NCBI GenBank assembly: GCA_938003595.1
Contig: CALKYH010000066.1
Span: 1-8,292 of the forward strand
Direction: 5' to 3'
DNA length: 8,292 bases
DNA from: an uncultured bacterium
GTDB lineage: Bacteria; Planctomycetota; Phycisphaerae; Phycisphaerales; UBA1924
Part shown: positions 1-8,292 of the stretch, piece after piece
Numbering within the stretch: the first letter of the stretch is position 1
Layout of the letters: every line of letters begins with the position of its first letter
Translations under genes and position numbers: made by a program
Notes under the pieces: model-generated
Told to the model about the DNA's origin: nothing
The model's input: the letters and a program-made list of their open reading frames with translations, nothing else
The model's database searches: none

Positions 1-2809
<2,809 letters not shown>

Positions 2810-2810
<1 letters not shown>

Positions 2811-4249
2811 TGCATCGCCTTCACCTCCTGCTGCCCCTCGCGACGCTCGCCCTGGCTCATGCCGCGCTCGCCGGCCCCGTCGAGGGCCCGCCGTGGGTGC
2901 GTCACGAGATCGACAACACGCTCCGCGGCGCGGACGGCGTCCGCGTCGGCGACGCCAATGGCGACGGCTACGACGACATCGTCGCTTCGTGGGAGCAGAG
3001 CGGCAAGGTCCGCATCTACATCAACCCCGGCCCGTGCGAGGCCGGCGCCATCTGGCCCAGCGTCAATGTCGGGTCTGTCGCCTCGCCCGAAGACGCCTTT
3101 CTGATCGATCTCGACGGCGACGGCGCCATGGATGTCGTGAGCTGCACGGAGGAGGGGTCGCGCAAGGTCTATGTCCACTGGGCCCCTAGCGACCCGGCCC
3201 AGTACATGGACCCCAGCGCGTGGGTGACGGCGCCGTTTCCGAACCCGCCGGTCTGCGCCTGGATGTACGCGGTCCCCGCGCAGATCGACAACGAGAACGG
3301 GATGGACCTGTTCATCGCCTCGCGCCAGCCCGATGTGCAGCCCTTCAACACGCAGATCGGCTGGCTCCGCTGCCCGCCCGGCGACCGGCGCAATCTGGCC
3401 GCGTGGACCTACCACCAGACCGGCTTCGTGTACTGGGTCATGTCGATGTTCGTGGACGACATCAACCACGACGGCTTCCCCGACATCGTGCTGAGCGATC
3501 GGCACGGTTGGGCCGCGGGCGTCCGTTGGTTCCGACACCCCGGTTTCAATCACATACAGCTCACCGGCGCCTGGAACATGCGCTTCATCGGCAACGCCGG
3601 CGAGCAGACCATGCTCTTCGATCTGCACGACATCGACCTCGACGGCATCAAGGACGCCGCGATCCCCGTGCATCACAACAAGGTCTACTGGCACGAGGCG
3701 CTCGACCAGAGCGGCATGAAGTGGGAGCAGCACGAGGTCACCTACCCGACCGGGATCGGCAAGGTGAAGTCGCTCCAGGTCGGCGACATCGACGGCGACG
3801 GCTATGAGGATCTGGTCCTGTCCTGCTCCGACTCCGACGCGCCCAAGATCGGCGTTCTCTGGTTCAAGAACCCCGGCAACCCGCTCAGCCCGGACTGGAC
3901 CGCGTACAACATCGCAGGTCCCGAGGGCGTGAAGTTCGACCTCACCCCGCTCATCGACCTCGACGGCGACGGCGATCTGGATGTCATCACGACCGAGGAG
4001 AACAACAACTCCGCCGGGCCGGCGCTCGGCCTGGTCTGGTACGAGAACCCCAACGCGCCCGCGGCCCAGTCCTTCGCCGACATCAACCTCGACGGCGATG
4101 TCAACTTCGCCGACCTCAACATCGTCATCAGCGCCTGGGGCGCCGTCGGTCAGGGGCTCGCGGCGGATGTCGATCGCGACGGCGTCGTCGGCTTCTCCGA
4201 CCTCAACAGCGTCCTGAGCCTGTTCGGTCAGTCGCTCGGCTGTCACTGA
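2810..4249 (+). CDS. Secreted seven-bladed FG-GAP/VCBS propeller protein with dockerin-like tail
   Basis: The product is 479 residues. The GTG start is chosen because a signal peptide follows at once: a short basic start (MHRLH), a Leu/Ala-rich core and a cleavage-like ALA before Gly22. The open frame extends further upstream, but only as a shadow of the preceding gene. Seven acidic loops follow at about residues 48 (GDANGDGYDD), 100 (IDLDGDGAMD), 159 (QIDNENGMD, degenerate), 217 (DDINHDGFPD), 273 (HDIDLDGIKD), 325 (GDIDGDGYED) and 383 (IDLDGDGDLD). This is the number expected for one complete propeller. From about residue 422 a dockerin-like pair (DINLDGDVNFADLN and DVDRDGVVGFSDLN) closes the protein, which ends GCH. 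It is very probably exported and calcium-binding. It is co-transcribed with, and perhaps paralogous to, the upstream propeller gene. No enzyme motif is seen. Its 3' end overlaps the convergent minus-strand gene by seven bases. Confidence 0.9.
4073..4246 (+). other. Dockerin-like paired EF-hand domain of the second propeller protein
   Basis: Two EF-hand-like loops (DINLDGDVNFADLN and DVDRDGVVGFSDLN) are separated by the linker VGQGLAA. The helices ISAWG and LSLFG differ from the FN-ending helices of the other two copies. The N-terminal Cys seen in the other two tails is missing; the only Cys is near the C-terminus (GCH). Confidence 0.75.
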
Positions 4250-5001
4250 CCGGCGCCGAGCCGGCGCACGCCCGACGGCGTCACGCGCAGCGCCGACACC
4301 CCGCCCAGATCGATCGCCTCGCCCGTGACCTCCACCGGCTCGCCCACCCACGCCGCGGCCCAGGCGTTCACCGGCTCGCCCGCGGCGCCCGTCACCAGGT
4401 GGAACGATGGTCGGCCCGCGCTGTCGCGCGTGACCAGCATCGGCGGGATGCCGCCGCCGACGCAGAGCGCCGCGCACGCGCGGTGGCCCATGCCGTCGCC
4501 GGGGCGCATGGCGCCGAGGTAGCACTTGGCGTCCATGATCTCGCCGCGGAGCGTGACCGTGCCGAGCGAGCGGGGCGTGGGTCGTGGGTGGGCGCCGAGG
4601 GCCGCGTCGTCGACCTCGATCGCGCTGTCGCCCTCGTCGATCTCCACGATGCGCCGGCCCTCGCGCTCCAGCAGCCAGCCACGGATGCGGACGCGCCGGC
4701 CGTCGAGCCCCGCGACGCGCTGCTGGGCGCCGCGCTTGCCCAGTTCGACGAGCAGGATGGCGGCGCCGTCGTCGGCCTCGAGCAGGGGGTAGGGCCGCTC
4801 GCGCAGGACGCCGCGCCACTCGCGGGCGTCCCCGGTCTCCCAGAGGGTCGGCCCGGGCGCGCGCATGGACCAGAGCATCAGCGCCGCGAGCAGGGCCATC
4901 GCCCACAGCGTGCAGGGGATGAACACGCGCAGGAAGCGGGAGTGGCCCCAGGGCAGCGGCAGGTAGCCGACATACAGCCGATCCTCGCGCGGCTCGGTCA
5001 C
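4243..5001 (-). CDS. Membrane-anchored periplasmic protein with Cys/His cluster, third gene of the redox operon
   Basis: The product is 252 residues from a GTG start at 5001 that overlaps the upstream TGA in GTGA. A GA-rich stretch (AAGGGGG at 5014-5008) six bases ahead may serve as ribosome binding site. A short N-terminus (YVGYLPLPWGHSRFLR) precedes one transmembrane helix at about 24-46, and the positive residues before the helix suggest the rest is periplasmic. Two similar halves follow, each with a small beta pattern (VRIRGWLLEREGRRIVEI near 104-121; VEVTGEAIDLGGVSALRV near 223-240), reminiscent of OB-fold modules. The second half holds C160, H173, C176 and C180 in the segment DAKCYLG...HRACAALC, followed by GGIPPM. 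I recall similar proteins next to Rieske/ferric-reductase genes in Acidobacteria and Planctomycetes but know no function. The cluster could bind a metal or heme or form a redox disulfide. A CxxCH heme-c motif is absent. Confidence 0.85.
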   Translation of the reverse strand: MTEPREDRLYVGYLPLPWGHSRFLRVFIPCTLWAMALLAALMLWSMRAPGPTLWETGDAREWRGVLRERPYPLLEADDGAAILLVELGKRGAQQRVAGLDGRRVRIRGWLLEREGRRIVEIDEGDSAIEVDDAALGAHPRPTPRSLGTVTLRGEIMDAKCYLGAMRPGDGMGHRACAALCVGGGIPPMLVTRDSAGRPSFHLVTGAAGEPVNAWAAAWVGEPVEVTGEAIDLGGVSALRVTPSGVRRLGAGQ

Positions 5002-5999
5002 GGCTCGCCCCCTTCGGCCGCCTCGATCTTCGCGCGCCCGTTCTCGATGCGCACGCGGTGCGTCGGCACGCGCTCGGTGAACGGCGGCGGCGATCCGCCC
5101 GAGCATGGGCCGTACTGGTAGCCGTGCCAGGGGCAGGTCAGGCAGCCGTCGATCACGCGCCCCTCGCCCAGCGGGCCGCCCTGGTGGGCGCAGACATTGG
5201 ACATGGCGCAGAGCCGGCCCTCGTGGCGCACGAGCGCGATCCGCTCGCCGTTGTGGACCGTCACCACGGCGGCGCGGCCTTCCGTGACGGCGTCGGCCGG
5301 ACCGGCGTCGATCCAGCCGTCGATCGGGCGCACGCCGCGCAGGTCGCGCAGCGTTTCGCGCCAGCCGGCGAACAGGTGCAGACCGCAGACCGTCGCGGCG
5401 CCGGCGAGCAGCAGGATCGTGTAGACCGGGCTGGCCTCGCTCTGGAGCGCGCCCCAGGCGACATGCATCACGACCAGCGCATACGCGCCGATCACGGCCA
5501 GGTGGATCGCCTTCCAGACGCGGGGCGAGAGGTTCTTCAGCCAGAAGTCGTGGCTCGTCGCGGCCATGACGAACAGGATGAGCAGCGCGCCGAACCCGAA
5601 CGCCTCGTAGGGCGGCGCGGAGCGCGCGGGGTTGACGACCGCGGCGATGGGATTGCGTTCGCCGAACGCGCCGTAGAAGCCGATCGCCAGCGTCGCGTGC
5701 AGCAGGGCCACGAGGAAGGTCAGGACGCCCAGGTGCCGGCGGTTGTAGAGCAGCGGCGCGAACAGAGGGCTGATCCGCGCGAGCGGGCCGATGCACAGGA
5801 CGATGTGGAGCAGCACGATGGCGCAGGTCCCCAGGGCGCGCATCGCGAGGATGGGGGCGCTGACCGCGCGGTCGCCCCGGAGCAGCAGCAGGCCGCCGCC
5901 GACGAAGACGCCGACATAGATCGCGACGGCGCCGATGGCGATGGCGTCGTACACGCGCTTGTGCCGGTTCCACTGGACCAGCCGGTAGCCGACGCTCAT
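4998..5999 (-). CDS. Ferric-reductase/MsrQ-like heme membrane domain fused to a Rieske [2Fe-2S] domain
   Basis: The product is 333 residues. ATG at 5999 follows a good ribosome binding site (GGAGG, 6011-6007, seven bases away) and overlaps the preceding stop in ATGA. Six hydrophobic segments lie at about 17-40, 52-72, 88-112, 133-148, 162-181 and 190-212. H101 sits in a segment like that of MsrQ/YedZ (RRHLGVLTF..LLH), and H166 and H179 are 13 residues apart. This resembles the spacing of the heme b ligands described for MsrQ and ferric reductases. A soluble Rieske domain follows at about 222-325 with C270-A-H272 and C289-P-W-H292, all four cluster ligands intact. Six helices with basic ends put both termini, and so the Rieske domain, on the cytoplasmic side. 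An electron path from the [2Fe-2S] cluster through heme toward the periplasm is inferred; donor and acceptor are unknown. No flavin or NAD(P)H domain is present. Confidence 0.9.
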   Translation of the reverse strand: MSVGYRLVQWNRHKRVYDAIAIGAVAIYVGVFVGGGLLLLRGDRAVSAPILAMRALGTCAIVLLHIVLCIGPLARISPLFAPLLYNRRHLGVLTFLVALLHATLAIGFYGAFGERNPIAAVVNPARSAPPYEAFGFGALLILFVMAATSHDFWLKNLSPRVWKAIHLAVIGAYALVVMHVAWGALQSEASPVYTILLLAGAATVCGLHLFAGWRETLRDLRGVRPIDGWIDAGPADAVTEGRAAVVTVHNGERIALVRHEGRLCAMSNVCAHQGGPLGEGRVIDGCLTCPWHGYQYGPCSGGSPPPFTERVPTHRVRIENGRAKIEAAEGGEP

Positions 6000-6364
6000 G
6001 GCGCGGCCTCCGAGATCGCGGCGGTGGACTGGGCGCGCTGGCGGAGCGCGCCGGCGAGGCCGGCGGCGATGACCACTGCGGCGACGGCCCAGGCCAGCGC
6101 GTGGGCGAGGCGCAGCGGGCGCATGCCGCGGGCGAATCGCGCGGGTGTCGGCCCGGCGCGTTGGACGGCGGCGAACCACAGGGCGAGCACGATCGGCCAC
6201 AGCGCCGCGGCGCCGGGGAGGAGGAGGAGGCGGACCCAGCGGCTCGCGCCGTGCGCCGCGTGGTCGACGCGGTCGACGCCGCGGGCGACGAAGGGGATTC
6301 CGACGGCGACGCCGACCGCGAGGTAGGCGAGCAGCAGCCAGAGAATCCATGCGATGGGGCTCAT
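5996..6364 (-). CDS. Small three-helix membrane protein, first gene of the redox operon
   Basis: The product is 122 residues from ATG at 6364. Hydrophobic segments at about 5-27, 46-67 and 85-107 make it an integral membrane protein. A loop with GIPFVARGVDRVD and the segment RLLLLPGAAALWPIVL look like a small uncharacterised family that I recall near Rieske/ferric-reductase genes; no function is known to me. Its TGA overlaps the ATG of the heme-Rieske gene by four bases, so the two are translationally coupled, which points to a shared complex or assembly role. No Shine-Dalgarno sequence is seen before this ATG. The open frame continues upstream to 6502, but that stretch (basic, low-complexity, no hydrophobic pattern) lies in the divergent intergenic region and is probably not translated. 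Confidence 0.8.
   Translation of the reverse strand: MSPIAWILWLLLAYLAVGVAVGIPFVARGVDRVDHAAHGASRWVRLLLLPGAAALWPIVLALWFAAVQRAGPTPARFARGMRPLRLAHALAWAVAAVVIAAGLAGALRQRAQSTAAISEAAP
6007..6011 (-). promoter_or_regulatory. Shine-Dalgarno GGAGG for the heme-Rieske gene
   Basis: GGAGG on the minus strand lies inside the final codons of the small membrane protein gene, seven bases before ATG at 5999. It decides this start over the much longer upstream open frame, which would run fully across the neighbouring gene. Confidence 0.8.
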
Positions 6365-6365
6365 G

Positions 6366-6402
6366 GGCGCGCCCCGAGTGTAAGTGAGACTCGCGGGGCG
6401 CC
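6366..6402 (-). other. Imperfect hairpin in the 5' leader of the redox operon
   Basis: The arms at 6366-6379 and 6389-6402 pair as four G-C-rich base pairs, a two-base bulge, four more G-C pairs, a two-base bulge on the other side, and GAGT/ACTC, closing a nine-base loop. The structure ends one base before the ATG of the first operon gene and takes the place where a Shine-Dalgarno sequence would be expected. It could affect translation or mRNA stability, but in such GC-rich DNA it may also be chance. Confidence 0.4.
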
Positions 6403-6589
6403 GACGGCGCGCTGCGCGTTCGGGTTTCGATAGGAACGGCGCGGCAGGGCATCCCTGATCCCGGGCGTTCCGATCGGCGCGGCCGCGCGAAAAACAGCCC
6501 AAGATCGCGGCGATCCGTTGCAGTCCGCCGGATGGCTTCTACCTTGTGCATCCGCGCGGCCTCGCCGCGTTGCCCACGCTGACTTCTTC

Positions 6590-6595
6590 GAGGAG
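6590..6595 (+). promoter_or_regulatory. Shine-Dalgarno GAGGAG for the EEP-domain gene
   Basis: GAGGAG ends eight bases before ATG at 6604. It supports this start, which is directly followed by a signal peptide. Confidence 0.8.
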
Positions 6596-6603
6596 AGTCC
6601 CGC

Positions 6604-8148
6604 ATGCGTCATCTCATCGCGTCCGCGCTCGGCGCGGCCGGCGTCCTTCTCGCCGCGCCCTTCGCTCAGGCCCAGCTCCGCATCGCGGAGTGGAACATCT
6701 CCAACTACAACGGCGGACGCACTTCGGCGATTCATGCCTCGGTGTACGGGCAGTTCGAGGGGCGGAGCATGGCGCCGGACGCGTTCGTGCTGCAGGAGTT
6801 CCTCAGCCAGACGGCGGTGGACCAGTTCGTCGCGGCGCTGAACACGGCCCCCGGTTCGCCGGGCGACTGGGCGGCGGCGCCGTTCGACAACGGGCCGGAC
6901 ACGGACAACGCGTTCGTCTATCGCACGAGCCGGGTGCAGTTCCTGGGCATGACGATCGTGGCGGTGGGGGGCAACTCGCCGAACCATCCGCGGAACATCA
7001 ACCGCTACGACATCCGCCCCGTGGGCTACGACGCGGCCGAGGCGACGATCGCCTGCTACAGCGTGCACATGAAGTCGGGCACCGGCAGCGACGACCAGCA
7101 GCGCCGACTGCTCGAGGCCCAGCGCGTGCGCGACGACGCGGAGCAGCTGCCGACGGGCTGGAGCTTCCTGATCGGCGGGGACTTCAACATCCAGTCGTCG
7201 AGCCAGGCGGCGTACCAGGAGATGGTGGGCGCGCAGGTGTCGGACGCGGGCCGGTTCTTCGATCCGATCTCGACGCCGGGCTCGTGGAACAACAACAGCG
7301 CGTTCCGGTTCGTGCACACGCAGGACCCGGCGGGCGCGGGCGGCATGGACGATCGGCACGACCAGATCCTGCTGTCGGACTCGCTGATCGAACAGACCGG
7401 GCTGGCGTATGTCGGCCAGATCAGCCTGATGACGGGCCAGCCCGTGCCGTACAGCACGGTCACCTGGGACGACGCCAACCACTCGTATCGCTCGTGGGGC
7501 AACGACGGCACGACCTTCGACCAGTCGCTGCGCGTGGAGGGCAACGCGATGGTGGGGCCGACGATCGCGCAGGCGCTGAAGGACATGTGCGTGGGCGCGG
7601 GGCATCTGCCGGTGTTTCTGGATCTGCGCGTGCCGGCGGAGGTGAGCGCCGACGAGGCGATCGACTTCGGGACGGTGGCGATGGGCGAGACGGCGACGCA
7701 GACGCTGACGGTGTTGAACGCGGGCGATACGGGGCTGTGGGGGGACTCGGGGATCTCGGCGCTGCACTACGCGATGGACGCGACGGGCGTGTTCGGGGCG
7801 CCGGCCGGGTCCTTCTTGGATGACGCCGGCGGCGGCGGGATTCAGCACGAGGTGACGATGGACACCTCGGCGCCGGGCGAGTTCATGGGGACGCTGACGA
7901 TCTACTCCGACGCGCCGGACGAGCCGGTCCGGGTCGTGATGCTCAGCGGCGTGGTGACGGGCGGGGAGCCGTGCGTGGGCGACATCGACGGCGACGGGCT
8001 CGTCAACTTCACCGACCTCAACATGCTGCTGGGCAACTTCAACGCGGTCGGCGCGGGGCTGGCCGGCGATCTCGACGGGGACGGCGATGTGGACTTCGCG
8101 GACCTGAACACGCTGCTCGGTGTGTACAACACGGCCTGCGAGGGCTGA
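6604..8148 (+). CDS. Secreted endonuclease/exonuclease/phosphatase-fold protein with ASH-like and dockerin-like domains
   Basis: The product is 514 residues. A signal peptide (MRHLIASALG and an Ala/Leu core) ends with AQA before Q24. Residues about 25-342 form an EEP (DNase I/exonuclease III-like) domain with N31 (RIAEWN), E65 (LQEF), H155 (SVHMKSG), D193 and N195 (GGDFNI), D253 (RHDQILLS) and H334 (GHLPVFLDL). The usual Asp of the terminal S-D-H motif is Gly333 here. Residues about 345-451 match an ASH/choice-of-anchor-D Ig-like domain (IDFGTVAMGETATQTLTV..NAGD). A dockerin-like EF-hand pair starts at C457 (GDIDGDGLVNFTDLN and GDLDGDGDVDFADLN) and the protein ends ACEG. It probably acts outside the cell as a metal-dependent phosphodiesterase on nucleic acid or another phosphoester; the substrate cannot be told. 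Its codons favour GCG, CTG and GTG more than the propeller genes do. Confidence 0.9.
   Translation: MRHLIASALGAAGVLLAAPFAQAQLRIAEWNISNYNGGRTSAIHASVYGQFEGRSMAPDAFVLQEFLSQTAVDQFVAALNTAPGSPGDWAAAPFDNGPDTDNAFVYRTSRVQFLGMTIVAVGGNSPNHPRNINRYDIRPVGYDAAEATIACYSVHMKSGTGSDDQQRRLLEAQRVRDDAEQLPTGWSFLIGGDFNIQSSSQAAYQEMVGAQVSDAGRFFDPISTPGSWNNNSAFRFVHTQDPAGAGGMDDRHDQILLSDSLIEQTGLAYVGQISLMTGQPVPYSTVTWDDANHSYRSWGNDGTTFDQSLRVEGNAMVGPTIAQALKDMCVGAGHLPVFLDLRVPAEVSADEAIDFGTVAMGETATQTLTVLNAGDTGLWGDSGISALHYAMDATGVFGAPAGSFLDDAGGGGIQHEVTMDTSAPGEFMGTLTIYSDAPDEPVRVVMLSGVVTGGEPCVGDIDGDGLVNFTDLNMLLGNFNAVGAGLAGDLDGDGDVDFADLNTLLGVYNTACEG
7972..8145 (+). other. Dockerin-like paired EF-hand domain of the EEP protein
   Basis: Two loops (GDIDGDGLVNFTDLN, GDLDGDGDVDFADLN) with helices MLLGNFN and TLLGVYN are joined by VGAGLAG. 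Cys residues flank the pair, as in the first propeller protein. The close match between tails on unrelated catalytic or binding modules indicates a shared sorting or attachment signal. Confidence 0.8.
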
Positions 8149-8176
8149 GCGGCGGGTGGTCGCGCGGGGGGCCGCG

Positions 8177-8204
8177 GGGGCCGGGCCGGGAATGGCCTGG
8201 CCCC
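8177..8204 (+). terminator. Strong GC hairpin after the EEP gene, possible terminator
   Basis: The arms GGGGCCGGGCC (8177-8187) and GGCCTGGCCCC (8194-8204) pair over 11 positions with one G-U pair and a six-base loop (GGGAAT). It sits 28 bases after the stop of the EEP gene and 8 bases before the 3' end of the convergent tRNA gene. No T-run follows on either strand, so it is not a classical intrinsic terminator; it may stop transcription from both sides or only protect 3' ends. Confidence 0.5.
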
Positions 8205-8212
8205 GAGGCGAA

Positions 8213-8286
8213 CACGGGCGAAGGGATTCGAACCCCTAACCTCCTGATCCGTAGTCAGGTGCTCTATCCAATTGAGCTACGCCCGC
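8213..8286 (-). tRNA. tRNA-Arg (anticodon ACG)
   Basis: Read on the minus strand from 8286 it folds as a full cloverleaf. The acceptor GCGGGCG pairs with CGCCCGT (six Watson-Crick pairs and a terminal G-U). The D stem is GCTC/GAGC and the anticodon stem CCTGA/TCAGG holds the loop CTACGGA, giving ACG at positions 34-36. The T arm is AGGGG-TTCGAAT-CCCTT. A34 is expected to become inosine by TadA, so the tRNA reads CGU, CGC and CGA. No CCA is encoded after the discriminator G, so CCA must be added by nucleotidyltransferase. Its promoter lies beyond the right edge. Confidence 0.95.
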
Positions 8287-8292
8287 AAGGGG

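Larger units (their letters stand above)
6365..6603. promoter_or_regulatory. Divergent intergenic region between the redox operon and the EEP-domain gene
   Basis: These 239 bases must hold the promoters for the minus-strand operon and the plus-strand gene. On the plus side, a weak sigma70-like pair (TTGCAG at 6518-6523 and TACCTT at 6540-6545, 16-base spacer) precedes the ribosome binding site, but each box matches the consensus at only three of six bases. On the minus side, TACACT near 6386-6381 resembles a -10 box without a convincing -35. A short A-run (gaaaaa) lies near 6490. No coding pattern or RNA gene is recognised. Confidence 0.4.

Noticed and set aside
4250..4267. Short GC hairpin (CCGGC/GCCGG) as terminator between the convergent genes
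   Set aside because: Only five base pairs, no T-run, and it lies inside the coding sequence of the minus-strand gene.
5002..5973. Upstream in-frame extension of the Cys/His protein gene
   Set aside because: It lies wholly within the heme-Rieske gene in another frame and reads as Arg/Pro/Ala-rich filler; the GTGA overlap and the motif-bearing N-terminus mark 5001 as the start.
6000..6605. Upstream in-frame extension of the heme-Rieske gene
   Set aside because: It overlaps the small membrane protein gene in another frame and is Arg-rich; GGAGG before ATG 5999 gives a clear start.
6546..7823. Plus-strand open frame of 425 codons overlapping the EEP gene
   Set aside because: It is a shifted frame of the EEP gene rich in Arg/Gly, with no ribosome binding site and no motifs.
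6361..7848. Minus-strand open frame of 495 codons opposite the EEP gene
   Set aside because: It is Arg/Val/His-rich antisense sequence with no recognisable domain; the plus-strand EEP protein has signal peptide, catalytic motifs and dockerin tail.

Overview
This is a GC-rich window (by eye about two-thirds G+C) with six protein genes and one tRNA gene. It most likely comes from a planctomycete of the class Phycisphaerae. Three secreted proteins end in a paired EF-hand tail of the form GDxNxDGxVNFxDLNxxLxxFN, which is typical of that group, and two of them are FG-GAP/VCBS beta-propeller proteins. No mobile element, CRISPR array or phage gene is visible.

Layout. (1) Positions 1-4249, plus strand: two secreted beta-propeller genes. 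The first is cut by the left edge and carries 14 visible repeat units, mostly exactly 51 codons long. The second starts with a GTG that shares one base with the first gene's TAG stop, and its protein has seven blades. Both end in the dockerin-like tail. (2) Positions 4243-6364, minus strand: a tightly coupled three-gene operon read right to left with 4-base stop/start overlaps. It encodes a small three-helix membrane protein, a fusion of a ferric-reductase/MsrQ-like heme membrane domain with a Rieske [2Fe-2S] domain, and a single-helix protein with a conserved-looking Cys/His cluster. I read this as a membrane electron-transfer module of unknown substrate. (3) Positions 6365-6603: a divergent intergenic region with an imperfect hairpin next to the operon's first start codon. 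(4) Positions 6604-8148, plus strand: a secreted endonuclease/exonuclease/phosphatase-fold protein with an Ig-like ASH/choice-of-anchor domain and the same dockerin-like tail. (5) A strong GC hairpin at 8177-8204, then a minus-strand tRNA-Arg(ACG) at 8213-8286.

The plus-strand genes belong to the secreted, calcium-binding, surface-associated repertoire. The minus-strand operon is separate in function and lies between them.

The most unexpected signal is not a gene. The palindromic tetranucleotide ACGT appears to be absent from the whole window, although composition alone would predict roughly two dozen copies. At every Asn/Asp/His/Tyr-Val codon junction I found, the NAT codon is used instead of the otherwise preferred NAC, exactly where NAC would create ACGT. 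This suggests selection or mutation acting on an ACGT-specific modification or restriction system.
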